DNA of 64,000 nucleotides from Spirometra erinaceieuropaei (taxonomy: Eukaryota; Platyhelminthes; Cestoda; Diphyllobothriidea; Diphyllobothriidae), in contig CACRXP010000385.1 of the NCBI GenBank assembly GCA_902702965.1, forward strand, positions 543,077 to 607,076. Direction: 5' to 3'. Within the stretch, counting starts at the first letter, position 1. Each line of letters opens with the position of its first letter. The notes under the pieces are model-generated. The model was not told where the DNA came from. It was given only the letters and a program-made list of their open reading frames with translations, and made no database searches. Shown here piece after piece: positions 25,901 to 36,899 of the stretch. The translations under genes were made by a program, and so were the position numbers.

Positions 25901-26370
25901 GACCGCCCCGAACGGCAATGTCCACCATGTGCCCCAAAACATATTGGGCGCAAGGACGTGAATTGCGTATGAAATAAATTGTGGTGTCAGAAGACTTGCG
26001 CGGCATCCGTCGAACGCTCTTCATACTCACCTTCCTCGGCTCGATGTCAGGGAATAGGCAGCAAGACCGGCGACGAGATCGGACGCAGAGACTGACAAAG
26101 CCAAACGGCCCGTCTGCGCGCGCCACAAACAACCTGCCACCGCACGACGCGCCGGATTTTCTAAAAAGATGGCGCGGGCGGCTTGAGCCTTATACGTGTA
26201 AGAGTGCTATAGAGGTCACAGAGAGAAGGGACCACAGAGCACACTGTCCACCTACGTGAGAGGCGCTTATTCCGTGCCTGTGGCGAATGGTTTCGAACGG
26301 GCTCGTGTGTGCTTTATGGGATGGTGGGGAGATGTGTGCTGGCGGGGTCTGGTCTGCTGTTTTAACGCAG
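22975..26370. other. Intergenic, mostly unassigned
   Basis: After the RhoGAP stop there is AT-rich sequence with no gene that I can support. A 96-codon minus frame (24,739-24,449) has mixed composition (RSDSLVIGYLKRYEPDFGFY) and could be a piece of an unknown repeat, but I recognise no family. A tRNA-like stretch lies at 23,919-23,997. Confidence 0.5.
23919..23997 (-). repeat. tRNA-like sequence (SINE head or tRNA pseudogene)
   Basis: On the minus strand, GTGGGTTCGAATCCCAC is a perfect T-arm and internal promoter box B. ACTCAAGTGACTAGAGC forms a D-arm/box A. The acceptor ends GGCCTCG and CGAGCAA pair only over the four inner base pairs, and the anticodon arm does not close cleanly, so I do not call a working tRNA. 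Confidence 0.5.
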
Positions 26371-27171
26371 GTCACAATATTACGGATTTCAGAGTACCTG
26401 CGAACAGCCCTTGAGGAGATTAACGTACATTCAGGCGACCTTGGCTAACGCTGGTTTCTACATGGCCTTCAGCACGATCACCAAGGAAAGTGCGCCGCGA
26501 CAGACACTGCCGAACTTCCCGCCCTGCCGGCAACATAACTCGCAGAACAACCTCCAATTCCAGTATTAAGCGAGCCGAAGCGTCAGCAAAGATAGGTGCA
26601 TGCCTCTGAGTCCAGCCAACGAACAGAGGGTGGAAGTAATCAGTCAGCCAAAATGTGCCGCTATCGAGTCTTCGATTAACTTATCCGAAATCCTTGACAT
26701 AAATATTCCTCCGTGTGCGGAAAAGATTTATCTCGAGAAGTAAGTCACTACTTTCATTAAAGTGTGGTCAAGAAGTACCATAATCTTCTCCCCTAAGTAG
26801 GCGAACATACTGATTGCAGACTACTAATTATGCCCACAGTTGTCTATAATAAACGTTATTTTGAAAGTTCTTCTCATTTGCTAAAGTTAGTAATTGCGGT
26901 CTAGTAAAAGTTTCCTCGATTTAACATAATAGCGAAACAGGAATGCTAGCGGTCGCCCCCAGAAGATAACTCGGTACGACAATCACAACCCATTGAGGGC
27001 CAGCGGGATATGTAAGTTCCTGTTTAAAGAACACAGTGCTCTTGTCAACTCCTGTCTTTTGGTCTTTTAGTTATGAAAAAGACCGGTTCTGCACACGACC
27101 AATAAATATTAGCATTGTTTCTGTGCCGACAACTAAAACTAACTTGAAGAAATATTTCCCCGGAATGAGTT

Positions 27172-27315
27172 AAAGCAGGCATAGATAGCAGAATTTATTG
27201 TAAGCAATAGATTTCGCGACGGCTTACCAAATGCATCCTGTCGTTGCATAGCGCAGATAACAAGTGAGAAAGATACAGAGGTTTGAACTCCCACAGAGAA
27301 AATCACTATAAAACA
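27172..27315. repeat. Left inverted terminal repeat of Penelope-like element
   Basis: Reads GCAGGCATAGATAGCAGAAT ... CCACAGAGAAAATCACTATA. Its reverse complement is found at 28,616-28,760, with most positions identical by eye, including ATAGATTTCGCGACGG and GATAACAAGTGAGAAA. Confidence 0.85.
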
Positions 27316-27542
27316 ACAAAGACATCAGATATTGCACGTAGACTAATCAATATAATGGCAACCTGGAAACGCAATATAGGAAAGAAAACGGGGAAGTTAA
27401 CACGTCGAGGGATTTTGCAAACCAAAAGGTCTCAGGTCTACCGGGGCAAGCTGAGGTTCACCACGTGGTCTAACTGTTTACATAGGTCGGGTTTCTCCCG
27501 CCGTACGTAGGCTGCCTCCAAGTAGCGCAGTTTTCAGATAAA

Positions 27543-28511
27543 TTGATTATGAAAACACTGTACAAAAGATATATGGATGACATTTTTGCTACTGTTGGTA
27601 ACAACGAGGAAGCCGAAGACCTACTTGTTGACATGATTAGTCTCCATCCGAAGATTACATTCACAAAGGAAATGGAGCAATGTAACAAGCTATCTTACCT
27701 ACTTGTCCTCACGATCAGACCGCAAGATGGTTCTATAAGGCGATCGGTTTTCTACAAGGATACACGGAAAGGCCAATACCCACACTTTTGAGCTCTGTGC
27801 CGGTACAACGAAAGCGAAATCTGGTTTACGCTCTATTCCAACGAGCAAGAAACACTGGCGCTATTGAAACACTGGGTGCTAAAATTCCTTGCCTCAAAAC
27901 AGCCCTGCTTAAACTGGGATATCCAACACGGTTAATCGAAAAATACAGCAACGCATTGTGGCCAAAATTGACGTAGCAATCAGTTCCCAAAAAGCCCGTA
28001 GTAATATGCTTACCCTTTAAGGGCGACAACATCTCAAATACCATCAAGCGGCAGTTGAGATACACTACTGAAAGGACATACAACTCAACTGAACTCGTAC
28101 TCTGCAGCCCCAATAAGGCTATCCAAGTTTCACGGACGAAGAATGCCTTGCCATTGCATTGCCTTGCACGCTACGTCTAAATGTGTTTACGAATTCACGC
28201 GCGCCTGTGAATGCAAGTACATTGGGTAAACACAAATGCAATTGGCAGCTGGGTCATTTGTGCACCTGCCTAAATGGCTACTAAATCAGGAAAATAAAAT
28301 TCAACGGTCTTCTATTACAAAGGACCTGCTTGATAGCGATCATTCGATTGATACCAAAACATCTTTTCGAGTACTAGTTCGAGCACGAACAACTCGGTTA
28401 CTGCGCTACAAGGAGGCAGCCTACATACGGCGAGAGAAACCCGGCCGATGTAACCAGTTAGACTTGGTTCATCTGAGCCCTTTCGATTTGCGAAATCCCT
28501 CGGCGTGTTAA
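27543..28511 (+). pseudogene. Penelope-like reverse transcriptase / GIY-YIG endonuclease (broken)
   Basis: The readable order is RYMDDIFA (catalytic YxDD), HPKITFTKEMEQCNKLSYL, then GSIRRSVFYKDTRKGQYPHF and a stop at 27,789. Frame continues with SSVPVQRKRNLVYALFQRA and LLKLGYPTRLIEKYSN, the Penelope RT thumb. After further stops, KCVYEFTRACECKYIG at about 28,179-28,226 is the GIY-YIG start (VYEF...KYIG) and carries a Cys pair. HLPKWLLNQENK and a Tyr/Arg-rich end (RYKEAAYIRREKP) follow. RT copies RNA at a nick made by the endonuclease in this family. At least three in-frame stops show that it is not functional. Confidence 0.75.
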
Positions 28512-28615
28512 AATCTTCGTTTTCTTTTCTATGTTGCGTTTTCAAGTCGCCATTTTATTGATTAGTCTATGCGCAGTATACGATGACCTTGCTGTTTTTA
28601 CTGATTTTCTCTGTG

Positions 28616-28760
28616 CTGTTTTATAGTGATTTTCTCTGTGGGAGTTCAAACATCTGTATATTTCTCACTTGTTATCTGTGTTATGCCACGACAGGATGCA
28701 GTTGATAAACCGTCGCGAAATCTATTGGTTAAAATAAATTCTGCTGTCTATGCCTGATTT
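28616..28760. repeat. Right inverted terminal repeat of Penelope-like element
   Basis: Reverse complement of 27,172-27,315. The inner end contains a small direct duplication of TGATTTTCTCTGTG (about 28,602 and 28,627). Confidence 0.85.
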
Positions 28761-29334
28761 AAAACATAGAATTAATTCTGTTACAGGCGGATTTCGAAGC
28801 CTGGTTTGTTTTAGTTAAGCGGTCAACGCGTATTTGGATCGCTCATACAGAAGGCTTCGCGACACATGAACTAATGGATCAGTCCCCTATCCAGTCGGCT
28901 TGACACAGACCTGCCACTGGCGCACGGAAGAAGGAAGAAGGAGTGAGGGAAATCCAGTCGAGGTCTGGAGTAAACTCTCCTCACTGTGATGGAGCGGGCA
29001 CATTTTAAACCAGGACGGCAGGCAAATAATCGCTACTTAAAAGGTTGCCTACAAACAGGATAATTTTGTTCTCCTTTAGATTGAAGATAAGACTAAGATG
29101 ACTCCTCAATGCTGTTTATATGGTACCTCCCTCCTGCGTGATATTCGAAGCCCTACCTAAAGGTGTGCTCAGGGCACGTGTGGAGACCGACACTTGTACG
29201 GCACGCATGAATATGGATTATCCGAGCCAACCAGTTCGCCCGCATCTGTCTCCACCTATTTCGGTTGGAGACAGGAATGGGCAACCCCGTATAACAGGTG
29301 GCCTTCAGCTAAATTCAGGGGGGTACCTTTTCTC

Positions 29335-29400
29335 GTACACCCAACTTAACCCTATCTATAACCCTAGCCCCAACTATAACAGTAACCCCAGCTCTAGCAC
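29335..29400. repeat. CCCTAA-like degenerate tract
   Basis: ACTTAACCCTATCTATAACC, CTAGCCCCAACTATAACAG and similar units follow GGGGTACCTTTTCTCG at the end of dispersed repeat copy A. Confidence 0.55.
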
Positions 29401-29415
29401 CAATTCTTTTTCTAC

Positions 29416-31190
29416 TAGGGCAATAATTATAATATGCAACTATTAGGATGGCCTACAGACAAGACCGACAAAAGCGTAGTTATAAGTTCACCATGAACAC
29501 TTTCCTCAAACATCTAAACTTCAATCAGGATGTCTGGGAGACGTCGCTCAAGTCGGCAGACGTAGTGCAAAGCCGTCTTCGAAACGAACAGAATGGTCGC
29601 TTGCAAGACAAAATGGGACCCTCGTGACTCATGTGCCATGATTCAGTTACACAAACATCCAAACTTATTCTTCTTGTCCACAATGGCAACAGACATTCCG
29701 AGCAATGCTCTGTCTCGTTGGACATCTGTGGACCCAGTGCAGTGTCGCAGCGACAATCTCACCAATCATCTCGTGAGCCACCACCACTACCGCCGCCAAT
29801 GATGTCACCAGTAAGGAAACTTCCTCCATCCCGCCCACAATCACCAAAAGTTCCCCACCAACCAACAGAGTGAATCCAGTTTCAACTCCTCCCCGTCGCA
29901 ATCGAAACTTTGAATAACGCATCGGTCTGGTCGGTCACTTACAAATCCATCGTACTGCAACCAGTGAATCAAAGTCAGGAACCCTGGCATATCAGTTCGA
30001 CGTCACAAAGGATGGAGCACCGAGGACGCGGGATGTTGTGGGCAGTGTAAGCAGTTGAGGCTGGTGAGGTGGGCAGGTGTTGGTGCTAATGGATGGGGAA
30101 GTTGAAAGCGCTGATGGTGGCGGGGAGGGGGGAGTGTTCAAATGTGCCTCGTAGATTTGATGTGTCGACATTGCGGTGAATTTCGACGCCGTAGATATGC
30201 ATGTAGCAGGGTATTCCCATGCGATGGCTGAATGTTTGTAAGCAGTGTAATTAGGTGAGGTCGGTGCAGCGGGTGTACGTTGGTGCTCCTGGTGCTGGTT
30301 TGTCCGTCTAAGTGCGATGGATTCGCGAGTGACCGACCCGGCCTACGCATGCTATGAGGGTACGACCGCAACGGGGACAGGTTGGGATCGAGCCCATATT
30401 GTTTTTAGTAGGGACGGTGGTGGTAATGGTTACGATGGTGGGCGGTGGAGCGTTAGCAGTATTTTTGCAGGTGAAGGAAGCGGGAGTGGTGGAAGTCATC
30501 GATATTATCGACGCGGGAGTTGCGAATTTGATGGTGGGGTTGGTGGTGGGCGTCGGCAGCGGCGGTGGCTGAGCATCGGGTGTTTCCTCATCATCGGTGG
30601 CAGTCTCCGTGTTAGACTTGCAGGTCGCTCGTTTGCCTTTGGCCGCGGCGATCTGGCCAGCCTCGGGAATTGCTGCTCCAATCTTTACTGCTGTTCTCCA
30701 GGTCATTCGATCCTATGTGAGGTCTTACAGGTCTTCCGATTGAATTTAGGTTCTGAGGAAAGTCTGCAGGGTGTCTCTTTAGCGTCGTTTTTGTCTCTCT
30801 TATCAGCGAACATTTGCAGCGACGTCGTAGTAGAAGAGTTGCTTGGATAGGCGCTCGTCATCCATCCTTACGAGATTGCCGATCAAGTACAATCAGGGTT
30901 GTCTCAGTAGGACGTGGATGCTAAGGATTCTGGTCCGCTCTCCGACCTCCGTGTCCAGGATCCTGCCCAGCCACCTCAGCTTTAGTATTCTGCGAAGACA
31001 GCTGAGGTGAAAATGATTGGGTTTTTTCGCCTGTTTTTCGTACTGCCCAGGTCCCCGCTCCATACAATAACGTAGTCATTATGACAGCTTTGCTAATCTC
31101 GTTTTTTATATTGAGTTTTAATCCGTCATGATCAAGGGGATGCTTGCAACCATCCGAAGACCTAGCATGTTTTTGGGGTCCGGTACACAA
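29416..31190 (-). mobile_element. RTE-type LINE 3' segment with C2H2 finger, copy A
   Basis: The minus strand reads, from 31,190: AVIMTTLLYGAGTWAVRKTG (the end of an RTE RT, normally TTLLYGAETWTV), then the remains of a DTEVLERT-like block. TWRTAVKIGAAIPEAGQIA follows at 30,706, then a Pro/Thr linker and a C2H2-like finger (CPRCGRTLIACVGRVGHSRIH, 30,308-30,380). GAPTYTR and a decayed second finger follow. It matches 46,540-48,460 over about 1.7 kb. Relative to that copy it lacks about 190 bp between its TETATDDEETPD coding block and the AVKIGAAIPE block. Stops and frameshifts make it a pseudogene. Confidence 0.75.
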
Positions 31191-31309
31191 CGTCGTCGTC
31201 CACTGCGCTGTTCTGCTTGATTTTATGGCCCAAATAGTCCAACTGGCTCACAGCTCTGAAATGGGTGCTGTTACCACTGATGCGAGTTTCCTCCCTCTCA
31301 GATTTTGAT

Positions 31310-31600
31310 ATTGCTTGACGTATGACCAGAGCCTTATCCATCCTACATCATTCTCGCTTGAGACGCGCCACGCGGTTGGAATTTCGACTCTCAAAAAGGA
31401 ACTTTTTAAACGGTTTCTTTTCTCACGGAAAACGGTTATTTCTCCAGAAAAAAATGAATTATAGAAAACCTCACTGCCTTGCATTCATCGATATATTTAT
31501 CTTACGATCAGGACAAGTATTCCGCAAATTTCATCTTCTGCGGCGATTTTGTTTTGATCTACACCACCTACCGTTCCAAAACACTGTCTCAAGCTGTTCT
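31310..31600 (+). repeat. Dispersed repeat, arm 1 of an inverted pair
   Basis: Encodes in passing FLQKKMNYRKPHCLAFIDIF then RSGQVFRKFHLLRRF. The reverse complement of 34,160-34,400 encodes the same string with changes (SPQKMTCRTPHCLVLIDIFI). The family is unknown, probably a LINE 5' region. Confidence 0.6.
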
Positions 31601-31819
31601 TAAGTGCTTCCGCCTTTCGCGCTTTTTATATTCAGTTCCTTATCACCTATTAAATCTGATAGTTATTGAATCGGCCTTCAGTTCTTTCACTCTAGAGATA
31701 TTTCGGCAGACCAAATATACAGCAGTTAACTCTTAAATTTGTTCCCGTAGATTTCCCTTTTTGCATAACTTAAGAAAGCACAACGAACATGTGCACTGCT
31801 GCCTAGGATGTGCCGACTC

Positions 31820-31895
31820 TACGCGGAGTCGATCTCGCGACCCTCGCAAAGTCGTTCGATGGCCAAGACCAGTCGCCCTAACCAACACGGTTATA
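31820..31895 (-). repeat. Weak tRNA-like / SINE-like sequence
   Basis: The minus strand contains TTGGTTAGGGCGACTGG (box A-like), and about 30 bases later GAGATCGACTCCGC (box B-like). Too degenerate for a tRNA. Confidence 0.25.
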
Positions 31896-32139
31896 AAGGC
31901 TCTTACAAAATTATACGGCTTGTACAGTCGGACCTCACGCTAATAGAATTTGTGGTGAATTGCAGCTGTTAGCCCTCATGGTAAACCATCTCGTAAAATA
32001 GGTCGAACAGATAAAGACTCTTCCACAATATGATTTAGGTACACCTGACGATAGGAATGTCTCCAATGGATGAATAACTGGGAGTAAAACAACAGAACCT
32101 CACTTAAGAGGCTCCTCAAAAATTTATTTTTTAACAGAC

Positions 32140-32690
32140 ACGACTGCGCAGGAAAGAGTAGCGAAAAAACGAACCGACAGCGGTCAACGCGGGAATCAGA
32201 AAATCCTAGAAAAGAGGGAACCCGGTGGTAAAAGTCCAATGAGAATGGGCAACCGCTTTTAGGTGATATCTCCACAGAACCCGAACCAGAGACCTCGACA
32301 ACAGCCTCGTCCATAACAGTTAGTTGCGAAAGTATAAAAATAACAACGCCAAAAAAATTAGGATCGGATGGGCCCAGCACGATTAGTGCTATTGAGGCAC
32401 TTCTCGAATCTGCAGACCGTTCGTGACAACGGCTTTTTCCAAGTCAGTCAAAACAGGCATCGAGCATAAAAACCCCCCTCCCCGGGCGATATATCAACAA
32501 AAAATACGAGCGATATTGCTAGAGAGCAAAGTCTCATTATTCAGGGGCTTCCAGAATCAAACGCCAAACGCTCCTAAAGAGCGGGTTTCGGAAAATCTTA
32601 CGCTTTTTCAAGGCTTGATCAATAATATCTTGGAACCCACTGAGGAAATTGACGTGCTTAAAGCCTCTGGTTATGTTTGATTTCTGCCGT
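32140..32690 (+). pseudogene. CR1-like LINE ORF1 fragment, copy 1
   Basis: 32,423-32,680 encodes ARAIYQQKIRAILLESKVS and ERVSENLTLFQGLINNILEP then TEEIDVLKASGYV. This is the coiled-coil/RRM-type ORF1 region of CR1-like LINEs. The same region recurs at 34,440-34,640 (ERLSEDLPLVQDLLKNIVEP-like with shifts). Upstream sequence from about 32,140 may belong to the same ORF1. Stop at 32,678. Confidence 0.5.
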
Positions 32691-32699
32691 CTCAGTTAC

Positions 32700-34160
32700 T
32701 ACGCCGACAAGATGTTTTGTATGCATCATTTTCGATACTAGGAGCCACCAATCGTAATATCAGGCCGCGCCATTGGCAAAGCCCGAAGATGCCGTCCAAA
32801 TGAAAGTTAGCTGCCAGGCTACAACAAGAAATCGGTGAGGGACCTGTTTTTGACACATATATAGGCAAGAAAATCGAAAGTAGCCTACATCATATGACGT
32901 ATTTCATGGAGAGTTTTGACATTTATGAGAATATCTTCATACCACGGAAACCGACCACATCACTCCAACCCAAGCTTTGAAAAAATAGAAGAGTGATGGT
33001 TCTTTAAAGCAAGGTCTAACATGATTTTATATACCGTTTGGCAGATTCTACTAATTGAAATGAATACAAGGTTGTTAAATTATCATGGCACATCAGCTCA
33101 TTCTTCACTATAATTAATCTGGCTTATGTGAACCCGCAACGACACACCAACCGTCGTGGCCTGAAAGGTCGCCAACTGACAGGACGACTCGACCCCGTCT
33201 CCGAGCGAGCAATGTTTCTCTCTCACGGTGGCCCTGCACTGGGTGGCGTAACCTACGAAATACAAAATGATATTTAAAAATGCTATTTCGGCTAGAGATG
33301 TTGGTGAGAATTAAAAGTGTAAACCCACAGAAAAACATAGAGAACGGAGCCCACTCTAATACGGCGTGGATGCTGATATTACTTTTATCAGTAGGGAAGA
33401 TGTGCGCGGAAATTAACGAATTCCGCCAAAGGCCTTGCGAAAACTCCCACTTCTGTTTTTTTGATTATCCCAATGAGGCGCGAAACCCACTGCGCAGTTT
33501 GAGAGATGCGAATCAGGGGCGTATAAACAAGCAGTAAACGAATAATCCATTGGCTAAGGAGAGCCAAGTTGGGTGAAACTGCATGCGGCAGGCAAATTTG
33601 ACACTAGTCTCAACCATAACCTTATCCTAAACCCTACTCTTTAACTTAACCTTAAATTTGGTCTTAGTCTTAATTCGTAATTCAGCCATTTCTTTTAGCT
33701 TAACCGGGAACGTTACCTTAAAATAAAATGCCTGGTTAAACCAAGCAAGTTGATATTTTCCAATAATCGAAACTAGTCCCAACATATCTAATCGTCGCTG
33801 GAATGTTTACTTAAGTGTACATATGGTTGACTGTCATACAACATAACTCCATGATATTTCAATCATTTCAGGATGCCGACTTTTGAATGCACGTCTTTCC
33901 GACCATCTTCAGAAGTTCCACTTACTAAAAATTACTGCCTAGGTAGCGTGTTTTTTTCATTTATTTTCGAATCAAATAAAAAGCACACACAGGAATATCT
34001 CCACTAGTGCTCCTATTGTAGCAAACGACTTCATCGTAAAGTTGCCAGTCCCAGAATGCACCAGCTTCACCTTTTTCCACTTTTATTAAGACCTGCTTTG
34101 CAGAATGTCCACAAAAACGCCGCCTTAGTCTGCAATGCTCGGCAGAATAGCAAATCACTT
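32700..34160. other. Unassigned repeat-rich sequence
   Basis: It has no protein homology that I can see. A CCCTAA-like tract lies at 33,605-33,690 and is listed separately. Confidence 0.4.
33605..33690. repeat. CCCTAA-like tract
   Basis: CAACCATAACCTTATCCTAAACCCTACTC and TTAACTTAACCTTAAATTTG. The second half resembles 50,495-50,525 (CTTTAACTTAACCTTAGCCTTGGTC), so these two tracts share ancestry beyond the telomere-like unit. Confidence 0.5.
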
Positions 34161-34400
34161 GGATTTTAAGAACCGTTCGGTAGGTGATGTAGATCAAGAC
34201 CGAATCCTAGCAGAAGACGAGGTTCGCGGAAATGTTGTCCTGGTCGTAAGATAAATATGTCGATGAGCACAAGGCAGTGAGGTGTTCTACAAGTCATTTT
34301 TTGTGGAGAGACAGCCGTGCTCTGTGAGAACAGAAACTCCTTGAAAAGTTCCTTCATGCGAGTCAAAATTCAAACCGCGCTGAGCGTTGCCGTCTAATAC
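34160..34400 (-). repeat. Dispersed repeat, arm 2 of an inverted pair
   Basis: Reverse-complement relative of 31,310-31,600, lying immediately upstream of the CR1-like LINE that starts near 34,400. Confidence 0.6.
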
Positions 34401-36890
34401 CCTTAGAGAACCACACCCCCTTGAGAGCGATACATCAAAAAAATTACGAGCGAAATCGCCAGAAAGCACTGTCTCATGACACAGTGGACCCCTTAATCAT
34501 ACGCCAACACTCCCAAAGAGCGGCTTTCGGAAGATCTACCGCTTGTCCAAGACCTACTCAAGAACATCGTAGAACCCACTGAGGCAACTGAGTAACTCAA
34601 AGCCATCCATCTAGGAAGACGAACAATCAGCGAGCACGCACATATTCCAACCTCTCAAATTTGTGCTGGCTTGTAAGGAACAAGCCGGGTTAATTATCTC
34701 CTGGCGCTTTAGAATAAAAGGCACAAACCCCGGCGTTTTTTTCAATTGGATTACTCGCCATCAGAAAGGCTGAAACGTCATTTTCTAGTTTTAGAGCTGA
34801 GGAAGAGACTCAGCGAAGGATTAGGGAATTTGGTTATCTACGCAACCAAGTCCGACAGTGCCCTCCATTATTTCATTGAACGGGCCCTATCCGGATGACC
34901 GCGCAGCTGACATAGTAGACGAAAGTCCCAGACGCATCAAAACCACTTCTCTGACGGCCACAAATCGCAGGCTGAAACTCCTATTTACAAATGTGCAGAG
35001 CATGTTATCGAAAGTCGAAGGGCTAAACATCCATCTATCTGATCTATCCTCAGATTAAATCTCACTGACAGAAACTTGGTTAAATCAACACGTAGACGAT
35101 CGTGAGTTAACCATACTCGGATACCAGCTGCTTAGGAGAGAGAGAGGCCAGGACGTCAGGAAGGAGGCTTGTTAACGTATGTAGAACATAGGCTTATAGT
35201 CTCAGATAAAACAGATAAATTTACGTGTACTTCTGAGGCAAGTTGGCGAACTTTAAAAGAACCAGGTTAACCAGGCCTCGACGTCCTGACGGTCTACTGT
35301 CTGCCGAGAAATGATCCCACCACTGACGCCCGTCTGATTGAGAACCTGGAGAGATTCTCTTTTCAGTCCGACGTCTTAATCATGGAAGACTTCAGTGCAC
35401 CTCTTAGCAACTGGAGTGCAGCTTACACATCTGGCCCAGAGCATACCTTCGACCGACGTTTGCTGAGCCTGACACGCTGGTTATTTCTTACTCAGCACGT
35501 CTCGTTTCCGATGAGAGCGCGTGTAGGAGAACAGTCAAACTGCCCAGATATGTTCCTTACGAAATCGCTGGACAGCATTGATGAGCTGCAGTATCTACCT
35601 CTCCTAGGTCAAAGCGATCACGGCGTACTGTCTTGAGAGTATTCCACCTTTTCTCTGTATGAACAAGCCACCAGAGTTAGAAGGAACATTTGACGCGGCG
35701 ACTTTGGTCAAATGAAAGCTGAACTAAACACCATAAACTGCGAATCAGCTTTTTCCGGTGACATAATCAAAGACTGAGACTGGTTTACTGAGCTATTGAA
35801 CATTCATCGCAGAGACCACTGTCCTATTTCCTGAAAGAAACTGAACAGCAGACCCCATGGCTAATATAAGCTCTAAAAAAGAAGTCAATAAAAACGGAGG
35901 TTATGGAGGAAATCCCTCTCACCTTGGAGCTCTGTGTCGATAAATGCATACAAAGCCTAGAGGAACCTAGGTAAGGGCGACTGCAGGCAGACCCGACCTG
36001 ACTCGAGAAGTGGTCACAGGACTGGCTTTTGCCGTTTAATGTGACTAAGTGCAATGTTTTGCGAGTCGGTGAGATCCGATCTCCGAGCCGGAGGGTTTAC
36101 CACCTAAATGGCGTACCATTGCAAGCGGTAGACGCCCAGAAAGACTTGGCCGTGAGGGTCACGGTTTCAATGAAACCGTCGCTGCATTGCTCGAGGTAGC
36201 CAAGTCTGCGATATCAGTCCTTTATCTTGTGAAGCGAGCTTTCTCTACCTTCGATGAGGATTGTTTCACTAAACTCTTTCGGATGTTTGTACGGCCACAG
36301 TTAGATTTCATTATTCAAGCGTGGAAACCTCGGACCTCTAAGGGCCTCAGCATTTTTGAAAAAGTTCAAGGTCAGGCAACCAAACTCGTTAATGAACAGG
36401 GTTCACTACCCAACGTAACACGGTTATCCAATCTCGGCCTTTTGCCTCTGAGTTGCAGACAGCTGAAGGGGACCTGATACAAACATTCCGTATAATGCGC
36501 GGTCACTACCGCTGTCTATTACCTGCTGACTTCTTGGATATAGCAACCACAGCGAACTTTCGAGGTTATCCAATTAAACTTCGCATGACTGGCTCCAGAC
36601 CGGACATGCGAAAGTTATTTTTTCCAACAGAGCGGTCAAGACTTGAAATGCTTTGCCTGCAGATATCGTCATGTCCACATCCGTCGAGGCTTTTAAGCGC
36701 CAGTTGGACCAGTTTACCACCGAACATCATGATGTCATCTGGCAGATATTGTCTTACCGTTTCGTCCTGGCAGTTCATTGATGTTATTATATTACTGCCT
36801 GTATTTCAGCAATGTTTGTTTTTAGTTGATTATGTCCCGTGTCCATTTAATGTGAATATTCGCAATCAATTCGCCTCCTACAGAAACTGA
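34400..36890 (+). mobile_element. CR1-like LINE, ORF1 end plus ORF2, RT core deleted
   Basis: In order: the ORF1 end (34,440-34,860; RLKRHFLVLELRKRLSEGLG), then the AP-endonuclease start (KLLFTNVQSMLSKVEGLNIH; SLTETWLNQHVDDRELTI), decayed endonuclease to 35,636 (LLGQSDHGVLS), then about 200 bp leading to the RT. The RT palm carrying the catalytic Asp pair is absent. Sequence resumes at about 35,990 with EKWSQDWLLPFNVTKCNVLR and continues as an almost intact C-terminus (KRAFSTFDEDCFTKLFRMFV; RPQLDFIIQAWKPRTSK; DLIQTFRIMRGHY) to about 36,780. The family inserts by target-primed reverse transcription. This copy is dead. Confidence 0.8.
36187..36477 (+). pseudogene. CR1-like RT C-terminal fragment
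   Basis: Longest intact block of the LINE: AKSAISVLYLVKRAFSTFDE, FVRPQLDFIIQAWKPRTSKG, EKVQGQATKLVNEQG, RLSNLGLLPLSCRQLKG. The frame then shifts into the 36,453-36,890 frame (GDLIQTFRIMRGHY; DMRKLFFPTERS). Confidence 0.75.
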
Positions 36891-36899
36891 AATCGCCCC

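Larger units (their letters stand above)
27150..28780 (+). mobile_element. Penelope-like element with inverted terminal repeats, nested in copy A
   Basis: This insert is absent from copy B, where AAACTAACTCTTATACAGGCG runs straight through (52,220-52,240). It is bounded by inverted repeats of about 145 bp and holds the 3' half of a Penelope-like RT and a GIY-YIG region. Host sequence reads AAAACTAACT on the left and ATTAATTCTGTTACAGG on the right, so a diverged target duplication of roughly 9 bp (ACTAACTCT-like) is possible. The RT upstream of the YMDD motif is missing and several stops interrupt the frame, so it is dead and internally deleted. Confidence 0.75.
26377..29415. mobile_element. 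1.4-kb dispersed repeat, copy A, split by a Penelope-like insertion
   Basis: 26,377-27,145 and 28,782-29,415 match 51,455-52,865 in the same order, starting TATTACGGATTTC and ending in a GGGGTACCT plus CCCTAA-like tail. Bases between are a separate insertion. No protein is recognised: the open frame in copy B (51,544-51,825) is broken here. The family is unknown; it could be a non-autonomous element or a LINE UTR. It directly abuts the RTE 3' fragment at 29,416. Confidence 0.7.

Noticed and set aside
29593..29873. Plus-strand frames repeated at 46,719-47,044
   Set aside because: They are conserved between the two places only because the whole LINE segment is duplicated. The recognisable protein is on the other strand.
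30317..30850. Gly-rich plus-strand frame of 177 codons
   Set aside because: Shadow of the minus-strand LINE linker and finger (Pro/Thr codons read in reverse). The copy at 47.4 kb shows the same shadow.
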